Positions 37,880 to 47,925 are shown, counted from the first letter of the stretch. The stretch is DNA of 64,000 nucleotides from Streptomyces sp. NBC_00344 (GCF_036088315.1 NZ_CP107996.1:1364001-1428000), one strand, 5' to 3'. The notes: generated by a model from the sequence alone, not told the origin. A program made the numbers and translations.

Positions 37880-38426
37880 GGCCCGTGGCCTTTCGGGGTG
37901 TTCGGGAGGGAGGGCAGCGCGATGCGCGTGCTGAACGGCCCGCCCCAGTAGCTGCGTGGTCGCCGCGGGGCATGTCCACACATCGGGGCGGAGCTCGGCG
38001 GGCGACTCGGCGGTCGCCGCCACCGGGCCTGTGGGCTCAGAGGTTCGGCACGGAATTCCGGTGGCGGCCGCGCAGCCGGCACCGGGTGGACGTGGACAGC
38101 AGGATCACGTCATAGCGTGACCGGGGAGCGACGACGGCGGTGCGGTGACGCATGGCCGGGCTCCCCTCCGCTGTTCGCAACGCGCTGCGATGCCGTGTGC
38201 ACCGAGCGATCCGAGTGTAGGGAGACGAGCCGGATCCCCGACAGCGGTTTTTCTGCCCTGCCGTGTCCCGGTGCGGACACGGGACATGCCTCTCGGTGAG
38301 CGGCCGGTATCCGCGAGGGCCTTCGCCGTGCTGAGTGCGCCTACAAACTGTGAAGATCCACTCTGGGGAGGGTGGGTTTCCCGACCACACCTTGCGGGCA
38401 CCACTCGTACCGGAATAGCTAGCTCC
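37880..38426. other. Gap between EF-G-like and yceI genes
   Basis: 547 bases holding the divergent promoters of the EF-G-like and YceI genes. Long open frames on both strands cross it but lack family character or consistent codon use. No operator or RNA structure was recognised. Confidence 0.4.
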
Positions 38427-39098
38427 ATGAACCTTTTCAGCCGCAGCCCCTCCCCCCGACGCGCGGCCGCATACGCCGCTCCGGCGGCTCCCCAGGGTGC
38501 CGCTCCCCACGGTGCGGATCCCCGTGGCGCGGCTCTGCCGGATCCCGCCATGGCGGCGCTCACCGGAGAATGGATCATCGACCCGGCGCACAGCAGGATC
38601 GGCTTCTCCGTGCGGCACGCCATGGTGACGACGGTGCGCGGCGCTTTCGCCGAGTACGAGAGCCGCCTCTACTTCGACGGCCACAACCCTGCCCGTTCCC
38701 ATGCCAAGATCGCCCTGTCCACCGCCAGCGTCGATACGGGAGTGGAACAGCGTGACGGCCACCTGGTCGGCCGCGACTTCCTGAACGCCGCGAAATACCC
38801 GCGGATGACGTTCAGCAGCACCGCCGTGCAACTCGCCGACCACGACGTCTTCCGCATGACCGGTGATCTCACCATCCGGGACACCACCCGCCCCGTCGTC
38901 CTGGAACTCACCTACATCGGCTACGTCACCGACCCGTTCGGTTACGAACGGGTCGGCTTCGACGGCACCACCACCATCAACCGTTCCGACTGGGGGCTGA
39001 CGTACAACGCCCGGCTGGCCGAGGGTGGTGCCATGGTGAGTGAGAAAGTCCGGCTCCAGTTCGACATCGCCGCCATCCGCACCCCGTCCGCCGACTGA
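38427..39098 (+). CDS. YceI-family protein
   Basis: A 223-residue lipocalin-like YceI domain protein. The domain spans about 45-220, opening GEWIIDPAHSRIGFSVRHAMV and closing SEKVRLQFDIAAI. The family binds isoprenoid-type lipids. The first 40 residues are Ala/Pro/Gly-rich with repeated APHGADPRGA-like units and no secretion signal, so it is probably cytosolic. The ATG at 38427 is chosen because sequence upstream in frame is unrelated. Confidence 0.9.
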   Translation: MNLFSRSPSPRRAAAYAAPAAPQGAAPHGADPRGAALPDPAMAALTGEWIIDPAHSRIGFSVRHAMVTTVRGAFAEYESRLYFDGHNPARSHAKIALSTASVDTGVEQRDGHLVGRDFLNAAKYPRMTFSSTAVQLADHDVFRMTGDLTIRDTTRPVVLELTYIGYVTDPFGYERVGFDGTTTINRSDWGLTYNARLAEGGAMVSEKVRLQFDIAAIRTPSAD

Positions 39099-39139
39099 CG
39101 GAGGGCCGGTCCGTTCGTGCGGTGTGTCACCCGCGCCGA

Positions 39140-42100
39140 TCAGTAGACGTCTCGGACGTACCGTTTGCCGGCGGCGAGTTGCTTGACGTACAGGGCAGCC
39201 CCGTCGTGATCGAGACCGCCGTGAGCGACGACGATGTCGCGCAGCGCGTGATCGACGTCCTTGGCCATCCGCGCGGCGTCGCCGCAGACGTAGAAGTGGG
39301 CGCCGTCCTGGAGCCAGGACCACAGCTTGGCGCCGTGCTCGCGCATCCGGTCCTGCACATAGACCTTGGCCCGCTGATCGCGTGAGAAAGCGGTGTCCAG
39401 GCGGGTGAGGGTGCCGTCGTCGAGGAAGGCCGTCAGCTCGTCCTCGTAGTAGAAGTCCGTGGCACGGTGCTGTTCGCCGAAGAAGAGCCAGTTGGGGCCG
39501 CGGTGGCGGTGTGCGCGGCGCTCTTCCAGGAAGCCGGTGAACGGAGCGACTCCGGTCCCGGGGCCGACCATCACCATCGGGGTGTCGGGGTGGGCCGGCG
39601 GCCGGAAGTGCGGGGCGCGCTGCACGGTGACCGACACCGGGGCGCCGGGGGCGGCATCTGCGAGGAACGGCGAGCACACCCCGTTGCGGGGTCGGCCGTG
39701 CGGGTTCTCGTACCGGACGACGGACACGGTCAAAGACACCAGGTGGGGGTCGGTGAGCGGGCTGGACGATATCGAATACAGGCGGGGCTGCAGCCGTTTG
39801 AGAATGCCGGCCCACTCCTGCGGTGTGGCACGGACGGGGTGCTCGGCGAGGACGTCGACGGCTTGCCGGCCCCAGGACCAGCGGGCGAGTTCGCCCTTGT
39901 TGTCGGGTCGCAGCAACTTCTTCAGCGTCCGGTCGCCGGTGCGCTCGGTGATGAATCCCAGCAGCGCCGGGGTGAGTCCGGTGATGTCCAGATGCCTGTG
40001 CAGCGCGTCGGCCAGCCGGATCTCTCCGAGACCGGCGACGTCGACAGCGGCGTCGGCGTCAAGTCCGCTGACGGCCAGCCATTCGGTCACCAGATCGGTG
40101 CTGTTGACGGGATGCACGCCGAGGGCATCACCGGCCTCGTAGACGAGTGGGGTGCCGGCGACCCGGGTGTCGAAGGTGAACCGGCGGACCTCCTTGCCCG
40201 CACCGGGGAGGCTGAGGAGTCTGTTGCCGACCAGCCGGGCGGCGGTAGGTGCCGGCCTGGCGCTGCGCGGGGGCGTGGCGCCGGAGGCGGCGGGCCAGGC
40301 GGCCGGCGGTGGGTCCGCCGCCCCCGGCGACGGCTGTGCGGCGAGGCCGGTGAGGACCTGGTCCAGCCATGTCCTGGCGGAGGGCTCGTAGTCGGGTTCG
40401 CAGTCGGTACGGGGCGCCAGACGTATGGCCCCCAGCTCGTCCAGACGCTTGTCAAGGCGCCGGCCGTGCCCGCAGAAGTCGGCGTACGACGAGTCACCGA
40501 GCGCCAGGACCGCATACCGCCTGCCACGGAACGGCGGGATGTCGGTGGCGGTCAGGGCCTCCCAGAAGCCGGACCCGTTGTCGGGCGCGTCGCCGTCTCC
40601 GAAGGTGCTGGTGATCAACAGGAGGTCTGCCGCAGGCGGGAGGGCACGCGGGTCCGCTTCGTCCATGCCGACGAGCCGGGCCCGGTGTCCGGTCGCGGTG
40701 AGCCGGTCGGCGGCGGCCCTGGCGAACTCCTCGGCGTTGCCGGTCCGCGAAGCCCACAGCACGAGCACGTCACGGCTCAGGAGAGGGGCCTGCGCCGTCG
40801 ATTCCTCTGCGGCCTGCGGGGCGCGCGAGTACATACCGGCGAGGACACCGTTCACCCACCGCGCGTGCTCCGCGCTGAACGGCGCACCGGCGGGCAGCAC
40901 GGGGACACCTGGTGTGCCCGGCTGCAGCCCGGCGAGGAATCCGACCAGGTACTGGCGTTCGTGCTCCGCGAGCACGGGTGGCGGCGTGTTCTCCAGCCCG
41001 AAGACGGCTACGGCGCCGGACGGAGCCGCGGCCGGCACGACCGCGACCGGCTCGGCAGCGAGGGCGGGTGCCGGGGAGACGATGACTGCGGTAGCGACCT
41101 TCTTCAGCGTCACCGCACACATCTTGAAGCCGGGCTGGAAGGAGATCGGGTCAACGGCGTCGCTGGTCACCGCGTTGACGCTCAGATACTCGCCGAACAG
41201 GTCGTTCCAGTGGAACGGCGCGAAGCAGCACCCCGGCCGCACCCGGTCCGTCACCACGGCCGGCAGCACCGCCCGGCCGCGCCGGGACGCGATCTCGACG
41301 GAGTCGCCCTCCGCGATCCCGAGCCGTCCCGCGTCCCCGGGGTGAAGTTCGACGAACGGGGCCGGATTGAGCTTGTTGAGTCTGGCGACCTTCCCGGTCT
41401 TGGTGAGGGTGTGCCATTGATGCTGTACACGGCCGGTGTTGAGGACGAACGGGTAGTCGTCATCCGGCATCTCCGCGCCTGGAAGGTGCGGGCGGGCGAA
41501 GAAGACGGCCCGGCCGCTCGGTGTCGGGAACACCGGACCGCCGTCCTCGGCGAGGTAGCGGATCGGGTTGCGATCGGGGCCTTCGACCGACGGAGCGGGC
41601 CACTGCACGGACGTGGTGCGCAGCCGCTCGTACGTCACGCCCCGCAGGTCGTAGCCGGTCCGCGGATTCGCGGCGCCCTTGATCTCCTCGAAGATCTCCT
41701 CGGAACTGCCGTAGGTGAAGGCATCGGCGTATCCCATCTCGCAGGCGATCCGCGCGATGATCCGCCAGTCCGCGAGCGCCTCACCGGGCGGGTCCACGGC
41801 CGGCCGGGCGAGGGTGAGGTTGCGTTCGCTGTTGATCAGTACGCCCTCGCTCTCGCTCCACAGTGCGCCCGGCAGCACGACGTCGGCGTAGGCGTTGGTC
41901 TCGGTGTCGGCGAACACGTCCTGGGTGATGACGAACTCGGCCGTTTCCAGCGCTTCGATGACGGTCCGGCGGTTGGCGACCGAGGCGACCGGGTTGGTGC
42001 AGATGATCCAGCAGGCTCTGATCTCGCCCTCTGCCATCCGCCGGAACATCTCGACGGTGCCCTTGCCGGACCCTTCCTTGCGCAGGGTGCCCGGCTCGAG

Positions 42101-43243
42101 GCCCCAGAGCCCTTCGACGAAGGCACGGTCCTCATCGACCAGCACGGACCGCTGGCCGGGCAGACCGGGGCCCATGTAGCCCATCTCGCGGCCGCCCATG
42201 GCGTTGGGCTGGCCGGTGAGCGAGAACGGGCCGCTGCCCGGCCGGCAGATCGCTCCGGTGGCCAGGTGCAGATTGATCAGGGCGTTGGTGTTCCACGTAC
42301 CGTGCGTGGACTGGTTGAGCCCCATGGTCCAGCAGCTCATCCACTCCCCTGCTTCGCCGATCCACTGCGCCGCCCGGCGGATGTCCGCCTCCGGGATACC
42401 GGTGATCCTGGCGACGGTCTCGGGCGGGTAATCGGCAAGGAATTCCGGCATCGCCTCCCAGCCCTCGGTGCGCTCCGCGATGAACGCGGCGTCCGTGTGC
42501 CCGTTCTCGTGAAGGAGGTGCAACAGGCCGTTGAGGAGTGCCAGGTCCGTTCCGGGGTTGATCCCGAGGAAGAGGTCGGCCTTGTCGGCGGTGGCGTTGC
42601 GCCGCGGATCGACGACGATCAGCCTGGCGCCTGCCTTGACCCGTTCCATCAACCGCAGGAACAGGATCGGGTGGCAGTCGGCCATGTTGGAGCCGATGAC
42701 GAAGAAGACGTCCGCCTTCTCGAAGTCCTGGTAGGAACCCGGCGGGCCGTCGGCACCCAGGGAGAGCTTGTAGCCGCTGCCCGCACTCGCCATGCACAGA
42801 CGGGAGTTGGACTCGATCTGGTTGGTCCGCACAAAGCCCTTGGCCAGCTTGTTGGCCAGGTACTGCGCCTCCAGACCCAGCTGCCCGGACACGTAGAAGG
42901 CGACCGCGTCCGCCCCGTGCTCGTCGATGATCGCCCGCAGCCGTCGTGCCGTGCTCGTGATCGCCTCGTCCATGGCTGCCGGTACGGTCTCGGCCCCGCG
43001 CTCGGGACGCATCAGTGCGGTGGTCAGCCGTCCGGGAGCGGCGAGCATGTCGGCCGTCGTCGCGCCCTTGGTGCACAGCCGCCCGGAGTTCGCCGGGTGC
43101 GCCGGGTCGCCCGACGCCTTGACGACCTTCCGGCGGCCGTCCGGGACCGAGGCGATGTCGAGCACCATGCCGCAGCCCACGCCACAGTACGAACAGACCG
43201 TCCGCACCCGGGAGACAACCGCCGGCGAATCCTGTGGGGGCAC
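39140..43243 (-). CDS. Assimilatory nitrate reductase fused to a CysJ-like flavoprotein reductase
   Basis: A 1367-residue bifunctional protein. Residues 1 to about 720 form a molybdopterin oxidoreductase of the NasC/NarB type: 4Fe-4S ligands Cys17, 20, 24, 57, then the bis-MGD domains ending in the molydop-binding region. About 725-1367 form a diflavin reductase: flavodoxin (about 823-960, LWASRTGNAEE), FAD domain (about 1005-1210, RLYSISSSP) and NADPH domain (GPGTGVAPFTGF near 1222; FYVCGDAARMAKDV near the end). NADPH electrons can thus flow FAD-FMN-FeS-Mo to reduce nitrate to nitrite within one chain. The start is a GTG at 43243. A GlnR-like site lies upstream. Confidence 0.93.
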   Translation of the reverse strand: MPPQDSPAVVSRVRTVCSYCGVGCGMVLDIASVPDGRRKVVKASGDPAHPANSGRLCTKGATTADMLAAPGRLTTALMRPERGAETVPAAMDEAITSTARRLRAIIDEHGADAVAFYVSGQLGLEAQYLANKLAKGFVRTNQIESNSRLCMASAGSGYKLSLGADGPPGSYQDFEKADVFFVIGSNMADCHPILFLRLMERVKAGARLIVVDPRRNATADKADLFLGINPGTDLALLNGLLHLLHENGHTDAAFIAERTEGWEAMPEFLADYPPETVARITGIPEADIRRAAQWIGEAGEWMSCWTMGLNQSTHGTWNTNALINLHLATGAICRPGSGPFSLTGQPNAMGGREMGYMGPGLPGQRSVLVDEDRAFVEGLWGLEPGTLRKEGSGKGTVEMFRRMAEGEIRACWIICTNPVASVANRRTVIEALETAEFVITQDVFADTETNAYADVVLPGALWSESEGVLINSERNLTLARPAVDPPGEALADWRIIARIACEMGYADAFTYGSSEEIFEEIKGAANPRTGYDLRGVTYERLRTTSVQWPAPSVEGPDRNPIRYLAEDGGPVFPTPSGRAVFFARPHLPGAEMPDDDYPFVLNTGRVQHQWHTLTKTGKVARLNKLNPAPFVELHPGDAGRLGIAEGDSVEIASRRGRAVLPAVVTDRVRPGCCFAPFHWNDLFGEYLSVNAVTSDAVDPISFQPGFKMCAVTLKKVATAVIVSPAPALAAEPVAVVPAAAPSGAVAVFGLENTPPPVLAEHERQYLVGFLAGLQPGTPGVPVLPAGAPFSAEHARWVNGVLAGMYSRAPQAAEESTAQAPLLSRDVLVLWASRTGNAEEFARAAADRLTATGHRARLVGMDEADPRALPPAADLLLITSTFGDGDAPDNGSGFWEALTATDIPPFRGRRYAVLALGDSSYADFCGHGRRLDKRLDELGAIRLAPRTDCEPDYEPSARTWLDQVLTGLAAQPSPGAADPPPAAWPAASGATPPRSARPAPTAARLVGNRLLSLPGAGKEVRRFTFDTRVAGTPLVYEAGDALGVHPVNSTDLVTEWLAVSGLDADAAVDVAGLGEIRLADALHRHLDITGLTPALLGFITERTGDRTLKKLLRPDNKGELARWSWGRQAVDVLAEHPVRATPQEWAGILKRLQPRLYSISSSPLTDPHLVSLTVSVVRYENPHGRPRNGVCSPFLADAAPGAPVSVTVQRAPHFRPPAHPDTPMVMVGPGTGVAPFTGFLEERRAHRHRGPNWLFFGEQHRATDFYYEDELTAFLDDGTLTRLDTAFSRDQRAKVYVQDRMREHGAKLWSWLQDGAHFYVCGDAARMAKDVDHALRDIVVAHGGLDHDGAALYVKQLAAGKRYVRDVY

Positions 43244-43639
43244 CGAAGAGCCTCTCTGTCGACCGAAGCGTGCCCCGACGGTACGAAACGCCCATTACGC
43301 TGATGTGACCTCGGCTGATCACGGGCTGTAACACCCGCCACACATGCGCGGGACCAGGACTGTGAGATCGAGCAGAATCGCGGCCCCCCTTGCCCTTGAC
43401 GTCGACCAAGCCCAGCCAGGGGTCCGGCCGTTCATGGCCCGGAGCATTGGCGGTGACGCCGTCGGTGCCGGTCCGTACCTCGATACCGCCTCGCACACGG
43501 TCGGTCCGGCCGAGCTCGCGTCGGGCGCCCGGCTGAGAGCTCCCATGCGGCTGCTCCCCACGCGACTGCCCGCTCGCTCTCCGGGGCGGGACTCCTCAGG
43601 TCCGCGATCCCCCGCGCGGCGGTCGGCCCGCCTCCCGGG
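43244..43639. other. Regulatory gap upstream of the nitrate reductase
   Basis: 396 bases between the nitrate reductase start and the end of the GntP gene. It contains the GlnR-like repeats near 43294-43332. The remainder shows no gene or clear structure. Confidence 0.4.
43294..43332 (-). promoter_or_regulatory. GlnR-like binding region
   Basis: Read on the minus strand: GTTAC-N6-TGATC, then GTCAC-N6-GTAAT, an imperfect match to the tandem gTnAC-n6-GaAAC pattern used by GlnR. It lies 51-89 bases upstream of the nitrate reductase GTG. GlnR is known to control nitrate and ammonium genes in streptomycetes. The half sites are degenerate. Confidence 0.35.
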
Positions 43640-45136
43640 TCAGGCGAGCGTCGACAGAAGCAGCGCCATCAGCAGTCCGCAGACGCTCACGATGGTCTGG
43701 ATGGCGGTGTGCGACTTCGTGGCCTGCCCGAGCGTCATCCCGAAGGACTCCTTGACCAGCCAGAACCCGGCGTGGTTCACGTAGTTGAGGCCGACCGAGC
43801 CGGCGCCGATGGCCACCACGAGCAGCGAGGTGTGCAAGCTGCCGCCGCCCTGCGCGAGAGCGGCGAGGATGCCCGTCGCGGCGACGATGCCCACCGTGGC
43901 GGAGCCGGTGGAGAAGGACAGGAGCAGGGCCAGCAGCCAGCCCAGCACGATCACATTGATGTGCATGCCGGATGCCGCGGACTCGACGGCCTGCCCGATC
44001 CCGGAGTCCTCGAGGACCTGGTTGAACGCCCCGCCGCCGGCGATGATCAGCAGGATGCCCGCAACGGCCTTCAGGCTGTCCGTGAGCGAGGAGCGGATCG
44101 CATCCGGCGACAGGCCGCTGCGGTATCCGAGGGCGAACAGCGCGAAGAGGAAACCGGCGAACATGGCGATCACCGGCTCACCGGTGAAGGCCAGTACGTG
44201 CCGCACCTGGCTGGACTCGTCGTACACGAGTTCCGCGATGGTGCGCAGCAGCATCAGGACCACGGGAACGAGCACGGCGGCCAGGGCCCAGCCGGTGCGG
44301 ACCGTGTTCTCCCGGGGCCCCTGCGGCGCATCGGTCTCGGCCGAAGTCCTCAGGGAATCATGCTCCCCGGATATCTGCGGGGCACCGTCCGAGGGGCTGG
44401 CGATCGAGGGGTCGCCGTCCGACGCGATGCCGTTCGAGGGGCTGCCGTTCCCGGTGAACCGGGCGATCAGCTCGGGGTCGGGGCGCACGTCGAGGCGTGG
44501 GGCGATCCATCGGCCGTACACCGGGCCGGCGATGATGATCGTGGGTATCGCGCAGACCAGGCCCACGGCGATGCTCATGCCGAGATTCGCGTGCAGGCCC
44601 TCCACTGCGACCAGCGGACCGGGGTGCGGGGCCACCATGCCGTGCAGGGTGGCCAGGGCGCCGATCGCGGGCGCCGCCAGATACACGTACGGGGATCCGT
44701 TGATCTTGTGAGTACGTTCCAGACGCTGCGCCACGCTGAAGATCAGCGGGAGCAGGACGATGAGGCCGATCTCGAAGAACATCGGAATGCCGATGACGAA
44801 GGCCGCGCCCGCCACGTACCACGGCAGGGAGCGGGTGCTCGCGCGGTCGACGATCAGCCGGGCGATCCTGTCCGTGGCACCCGACGCCGACAGCAGCCGT
44901 CCCAGCATGGCGCCGAACGCGAGGGTGACGCCGACGTCGCCGAGGATGCCGCCGGCACCCGTTTCCAGGGATTCGGCGATCTTCTCGACCGGCTGTCCCG
45001 CCGCCAGGGCGACCCCGACCGAGACGGCCATCAGGGCAATGAAGGGGTGGAACCTGAGCCGGGAGTTGATCAGTGTGATCAGCGCGGCGATGGCCGCGGC
45101 CAATATGATCAGCAGCGTCCACGTGTGGCCCGTCAC
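43640..45136 (-). CDS. GntP-family permease
   Basis: A 498-residue polytopic transporter with 12-14 helices of the gluconate:H+ symporter family. Signatures include PLIFSVAQRLERTHK, the conserved LHGMVAPHPGPL and the C-terminal AIQTIVSVCGL. A hydrophilic Ser/Asp-rich loop (about 220-265) separates the halves. The GTG at 45136 follows GGGAGG. The divergent CitA/CitB-like two-component genes suggest its expression responds to an external hydroxy acid such as gluconate or citrate. Confidence 0.92.
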   Translation of the reverse strand: MTGHTWTLLIILAAAIAALITLINSRLRFHPFIALMAVSVGVALAAGQPVEKIAESLETGAGGILGDVGVTLAFGAMLGRLLSASGATDRIARLIVDRASTRSLPWYVAGAAFVIGIPMFFEIGLIVLLPLIFSVAQRLERTHKINGSPYVYLAAPAIGALATLHGMVAPHPGPLVAVEGLHANLGMSIAVGLVCAIPTIIIAGPVYGRWIAPRLDVRPDPELIARFTGNGSPSNGIASDGDPSIASPSDGAPQISGEHDSLRTSAETDAPQGPRENTVRTGWALAAVLVPVVLMLLRTIAELVYDESSQVRHVLAFTGEPVIAMFAGFLFALFALGYRSGLSPDAIRSSLTDSLKAVAGILLIIAGGGAFNQVLEDSGIGQAVESAASGMHINVIVLGWLLALLLSFSTGSATVGIVAATGILAALAQGGGSLHTSLLVVAIGAGSVGLNYVNHAGFWLVKESFGMTLGQATKSHTAIQTIVSVCGLLMALLLSTLA

Positions 45137-45274
45137 AGCCGGCCTCCCGATCGGCCGTCGGGGGCCGTACCCGGGCAGGGTGCGGTGAGTGCTGTCGTCA
45201 TTGAAGAACTCCTGGCGTGCGGCTCGTTGTGTTCCGGCGGGAACGTATCGGCCGGGCGCCGGGCGCCTCCAGGT

Positions 45275-45328
45275 TGTGCACATAACCCGTGAAACCCCTG
45301 ATCTGTGCGTTCTGCGCATTCTGTGCAC
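45275..45328. promoter_or_regulatory. Palindrome and triple 9-base repeat in the GntP/sensor-kinase divergent region
   Basis: Three tandem 9-mers TCTGTGCGT-TCTGCGCAT-TCTGTGCAC (45302-45328) end 27 bases before the kinase GTG. A related palindrome TGTGCACA lies at 45275-45282. Repeats with the shared TGTGCAC core in a two-gene divergent promoter suggest a response-regulator binding array. Confidence 0.5.
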
Positions 45329-45355
45329 GGTCCGCGCCGGGGTTACCGTCGGCGG

Positions 45356-47224
45356 GTGAGAATCGTCGAACCGCCGGGACGGGTGCCGTCTTCCCGGGAC
45401 CAGTCGTCCCCGGGCAAGCCGTCCGCGCCGTGGCGGACCGGGCGGCGGGGCACCGGCCGGCGGCTAGCCGGCAGACGGTGGTCCGAGCGGGTACGGCTGC
45501 GAACCCAGGTGCTGCTGCTGCAGTGCGCGGTGGTCGCGGTCACCCTCGCCAGTGTGTTCGCCGCCTTCGCGTACTCCAATGAGCACCGGCTCGACCGCGA
45601 GTACCAGCTGCGGGCGCTCGCGGTGGCCCGGACGGTCGCCTCCGAGCCATCCGTCCGGCGCACCACCGCCGAGTTCTCCGCGGCCAACAACCGCCCGGGA
45701 AGCGGCGCGGCACACGCCGCGCGCGCGACGCTCGCGGAAGGCACGGTGCAGACCGTGGCCGAGGCCGCGCGGGTCAGGACCGGGTCGCTGTTCGTCGTCG
45801 TCACGGACGACCGGGGCATCAGGCTGGCCCACCCGGAACCCTCGCAGCTGGGCAGGAAGGTGAGCACCGACCCTTCCGGCGCGCTCGCCGGACGCGAAGT
45901 GCTGGCGCGGCATCACGCTCACCTCGGTGACGAGGTCGTCGCGAAGGTCCCCGTGTACGCACCAGGCTCGACCACCGAGGTCGTCGGCGAGGCCAACGCC
46001 GGGCTCGCCGCATCCGCAGTGCAGGCCCAGTTCCTCCGCGTTCTGCTCGGTGGCCTCGGCTGGCTCGTGGTCGCCCTGCTGCTCGGCGTCGCCGCGTCCG
46101 CGATGCTGGCCGGACGGTGGAAGCGCCTGACCCTCGGGCTCGAACCTGAGGAACTGGCCGGACTCGTACAGGAACAGGAAGCGGTCCTGCACGGCATCGG
46201 CGAGGGTGTCCTCGCCGTGGACACCGAGGGCAAGGTCACGGTCGTCAACGACGAGGCGCGCCGGCTGCTCGTGCCCGGCGCCGTCCCCGGCCGGGACCTC
46301 GGGGAACTGGGGCTGACACCCCGGGTGGCCGAGGCGTTGCGCAGCCCCGCACAGGGCCCGGTCATGGCGGCCGTCGGCGAGCGGGTGCTGGTGATCTCGT
46401 CCCGAAAGGTGCTCCGGGACGGCCGCGATCTCGGCACGCTGCTGACCGTCAAGGACCGTACCGATGTGGAGTCCCTGACTCGCCAGCTCGACGCGGTGCA
46501 GGCGATGAGTTCGGCGCTGCGCGCGCAGCGCCACGAGTTCGCCAACCGGCTGCACGTCGTCTCCGCGCTGGCCCGCGGCGGGCATCTCAACGAAACCACC
46601 GACTACATCGACACGATCCTCGGCACGGGCCGGCTCGGCGAGGCGCTGCCGGGTATCGACGCGGTCCGTGACTCCTATCTGCGCGCCTTCCTGTCGGCGA
46701 AGGCCGCGCAGGCGCGGGAGAGCGGGGTCACCCTGGTCATCGGGGGTGCCACCTGGGTCGAAGGCGCCCTCGCAGCGCCCGTGGACGTCACCACCGTGTT
46801 CGGCAACCTCGTCGACAACGCGATCGAAGCCGCCCAGCACGGACTGCGCGCCGTGAAGTCCGTCGAAGTGGAACTCATGACGGAGGACACCACCCTGCTC
46901 ATCACCGTCGCCGACACCGGCGACGGTGTCCCGGCCGTACCGGCGGACGACGTGTTCACCGAAGGCGTGTCGACGAAGAACCACGCCTCGGTCGTGGGCG
47001 GACGCGGCATCGGCCTCGCCCTGGCCCGACAGATCGCCCGCACCGGGGGCGGCGATGTGTACCTCGCGGAACCCGGCGGGCCGCCGCCCTCCCCCGGACT
47101 CCCTGACGGAACCCGGAAGGCCGGCCCGGGCGCCCGTGCGGACATCGACCGGGCCACCGAACCGGTCTCCGGCGGCGCGGTGTTCGTGGCCCGGCTCCAC
47201 GACGTCATGGAGGCGGACCAGTGA
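45356..47224 (+). CDS. CitA/DcuS-type sensor histidine kinase
   Basis: A 622-residue membrane kinase. The first helix is about 50-74 (QVLLLQCAVVAVTLASVF). An extracytoplasmic PAS-like sensor (about 75-222) contains RTGSLFVVVTDDRGIRLAHP, typical of citrate/dicarboxylate sensors. The second helix is near 224-248, followed by a cytoplasmic PAS (HGIGEGVLAVDTEG), then the SpoOB-type phospho-acceptor His in LRAQRHEFANRLHV (about 392) and an HATPase domain with NLVDNAIEAAQ. The GTG at 45356 is used. Its stop overlaps the regulator start by 4 bases. Confidence 0.92.
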   Translation: MRIVEPPGRVPSSRDQSSPGKPSAPWRTGRRGTGRRLAGRRWSERVRLRTQVLLLQCAVVAVTLASVFAAFAYSNEHRLDREYQLRALAVARTVASEPSVRRTTAEFSAANNRPGSGAAHAARATLAEGTVQTVAEAARVRTGSLFVVVTDDRGIRLAHPEPSQLGRKVSTDPSGALAGREVLARHHAHLGDEVVAKVPVYAPGSTTEVVGEANAGLAASAVQAQFLRVLLGGLGWLVVALLLGVAASAMLAGRWKRLTLGLEPEELAGLVQEQEAVLHGIGEGVLAVDTEGKVTVVNDEARRLLVPGAVPGRDLGELGLTPRVAEALRSPAQGPVMAAVGERVLVISSRKVLRDGRDLGTLLTVKDRTDVESLTRQLDAVQAMSSALRAQRHEFANRLHVVSALARGGHLNETTDYIDTILGTGRLGEALPGIDAVRDSYLRAFLSAKAAQARESGVTLVIGGATWVEGALAAPVDVTTVFGNLVDNAIEAAQHGLRAVKSVEVELMTEDTTLLITVADTGDGVPAVPADDVFTEGVSTKNHASVVGGRGIGLALARQIARTGGGDVYLAEPGGPPPSPGLPDGTRKAGPGARADIDRATEPVSGGAVFVARLHDVMEADQ

Positions 47225-47925
47225 CGGACCGCGTACCCGCACCCGCCCGGCCGCCGCTCTCCGTCCTCGTGGTCGACGACGACTTCCGCGTCGCCGGTAT
47301 CCACGCCTCGATGGTGGAAGGCGTCCCTGGCTTCACGGTGGCCGGTACAACACACACAGCGGCGACGGCACTTGAGGCCATCGCCGCCACCACGGCCGCC
47401 GGCACGACCATCGACCTGGCCCTCGTCGACATCTATCTCCCCGACGGTTGCGGCATCGACCTGCTGCACCGTCTGGACTGCGACACCTTCGTCCTCAGCG
47501 CGGCGGCCGAGGGCCCGGTGGTGCGCCGCGCGCTGTCGGCGGGCGCACTGGCCTATCTGATCAAACCGTTCCCACCGGGGCTGCTGGCGGAGAAGTTGCG
47601 GGGCTACGCCCGGTTCCGGCAGCTGACGGACGCGGAGTCCGTGGACCAGAGCACCGTCGAGGACGCGTACGGCGCACTGCGGGAGACCGCCGCCCGCCGC
47701 CCCGCTCGCCGGCCCACGGCCCGTACCGTGACCGGTGACGCGGTGCTGACGGCCGTCCGGACCTCCCCGACGCCGCTGTCCGCAGGACAGGTCGGCGAAC
47801 TGATCGGCGTCTCACGCGCCACCGCACAGCGCTACCTCGCCTCGCTCGTCTCCTCGGGCCTCCTGCGGATGAGCCTGCGCTACGGGACGACGGGGCGGCC
47901 GGAGCAGGAGTACCGGATGCCGTGA
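47221..47925 (+). CDS. CitB/DcuR-type response regulator
   Basis: A 234-residue regulator. The receiver has the acidic pair in VVDDDF, phospho-acceptor Asp70 in LALVDIYLPDG, and the conserved Lys in LIKPF near 118. The C-terminal HTH (about 175-234) contains LSAGQVGELIGVSRATAQRYLASLVSSGLL. Partner of the preceding kinase. The most likely targets are the divergent GntP gene and its own operon. Confidence 0.92.
   Translation: MTDRVPAPARPPLSVLVVDDDFRVAGIHASMVEGVPGFTVAGTTHTAATALEAIAATTAAGTTIDLALVDIYLPDGCGIDLLHRLDCDTFVLSAAAEGPVVRRALSAGALAYLIKPFPPGLLAEKLRGYARFRQLTDAESVDQSTVEDAYGALRETAARRPARRPTARTVTGDAVLTAVRTSPTPLSAGQVGELIGVSRATAQRYLASLVSSGLLRMSLRYGTTGRPEQEYRMP

Noticed and set aside
38037..39815. 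A 592-codon open frame on the minus strand across the yceI gene
   Set aside because: It is antisense to the clear YceI gene and the end of the nitrate reductase, is Arg/Pro/Gly-rich without motifs, and reflects high GC content.
39467..43303. A 1278-codon plus-strand open frame
   Set aside because: It is the exact antisense shadow of the nitrate reductase fusion, which has all expected cofactor motifs.
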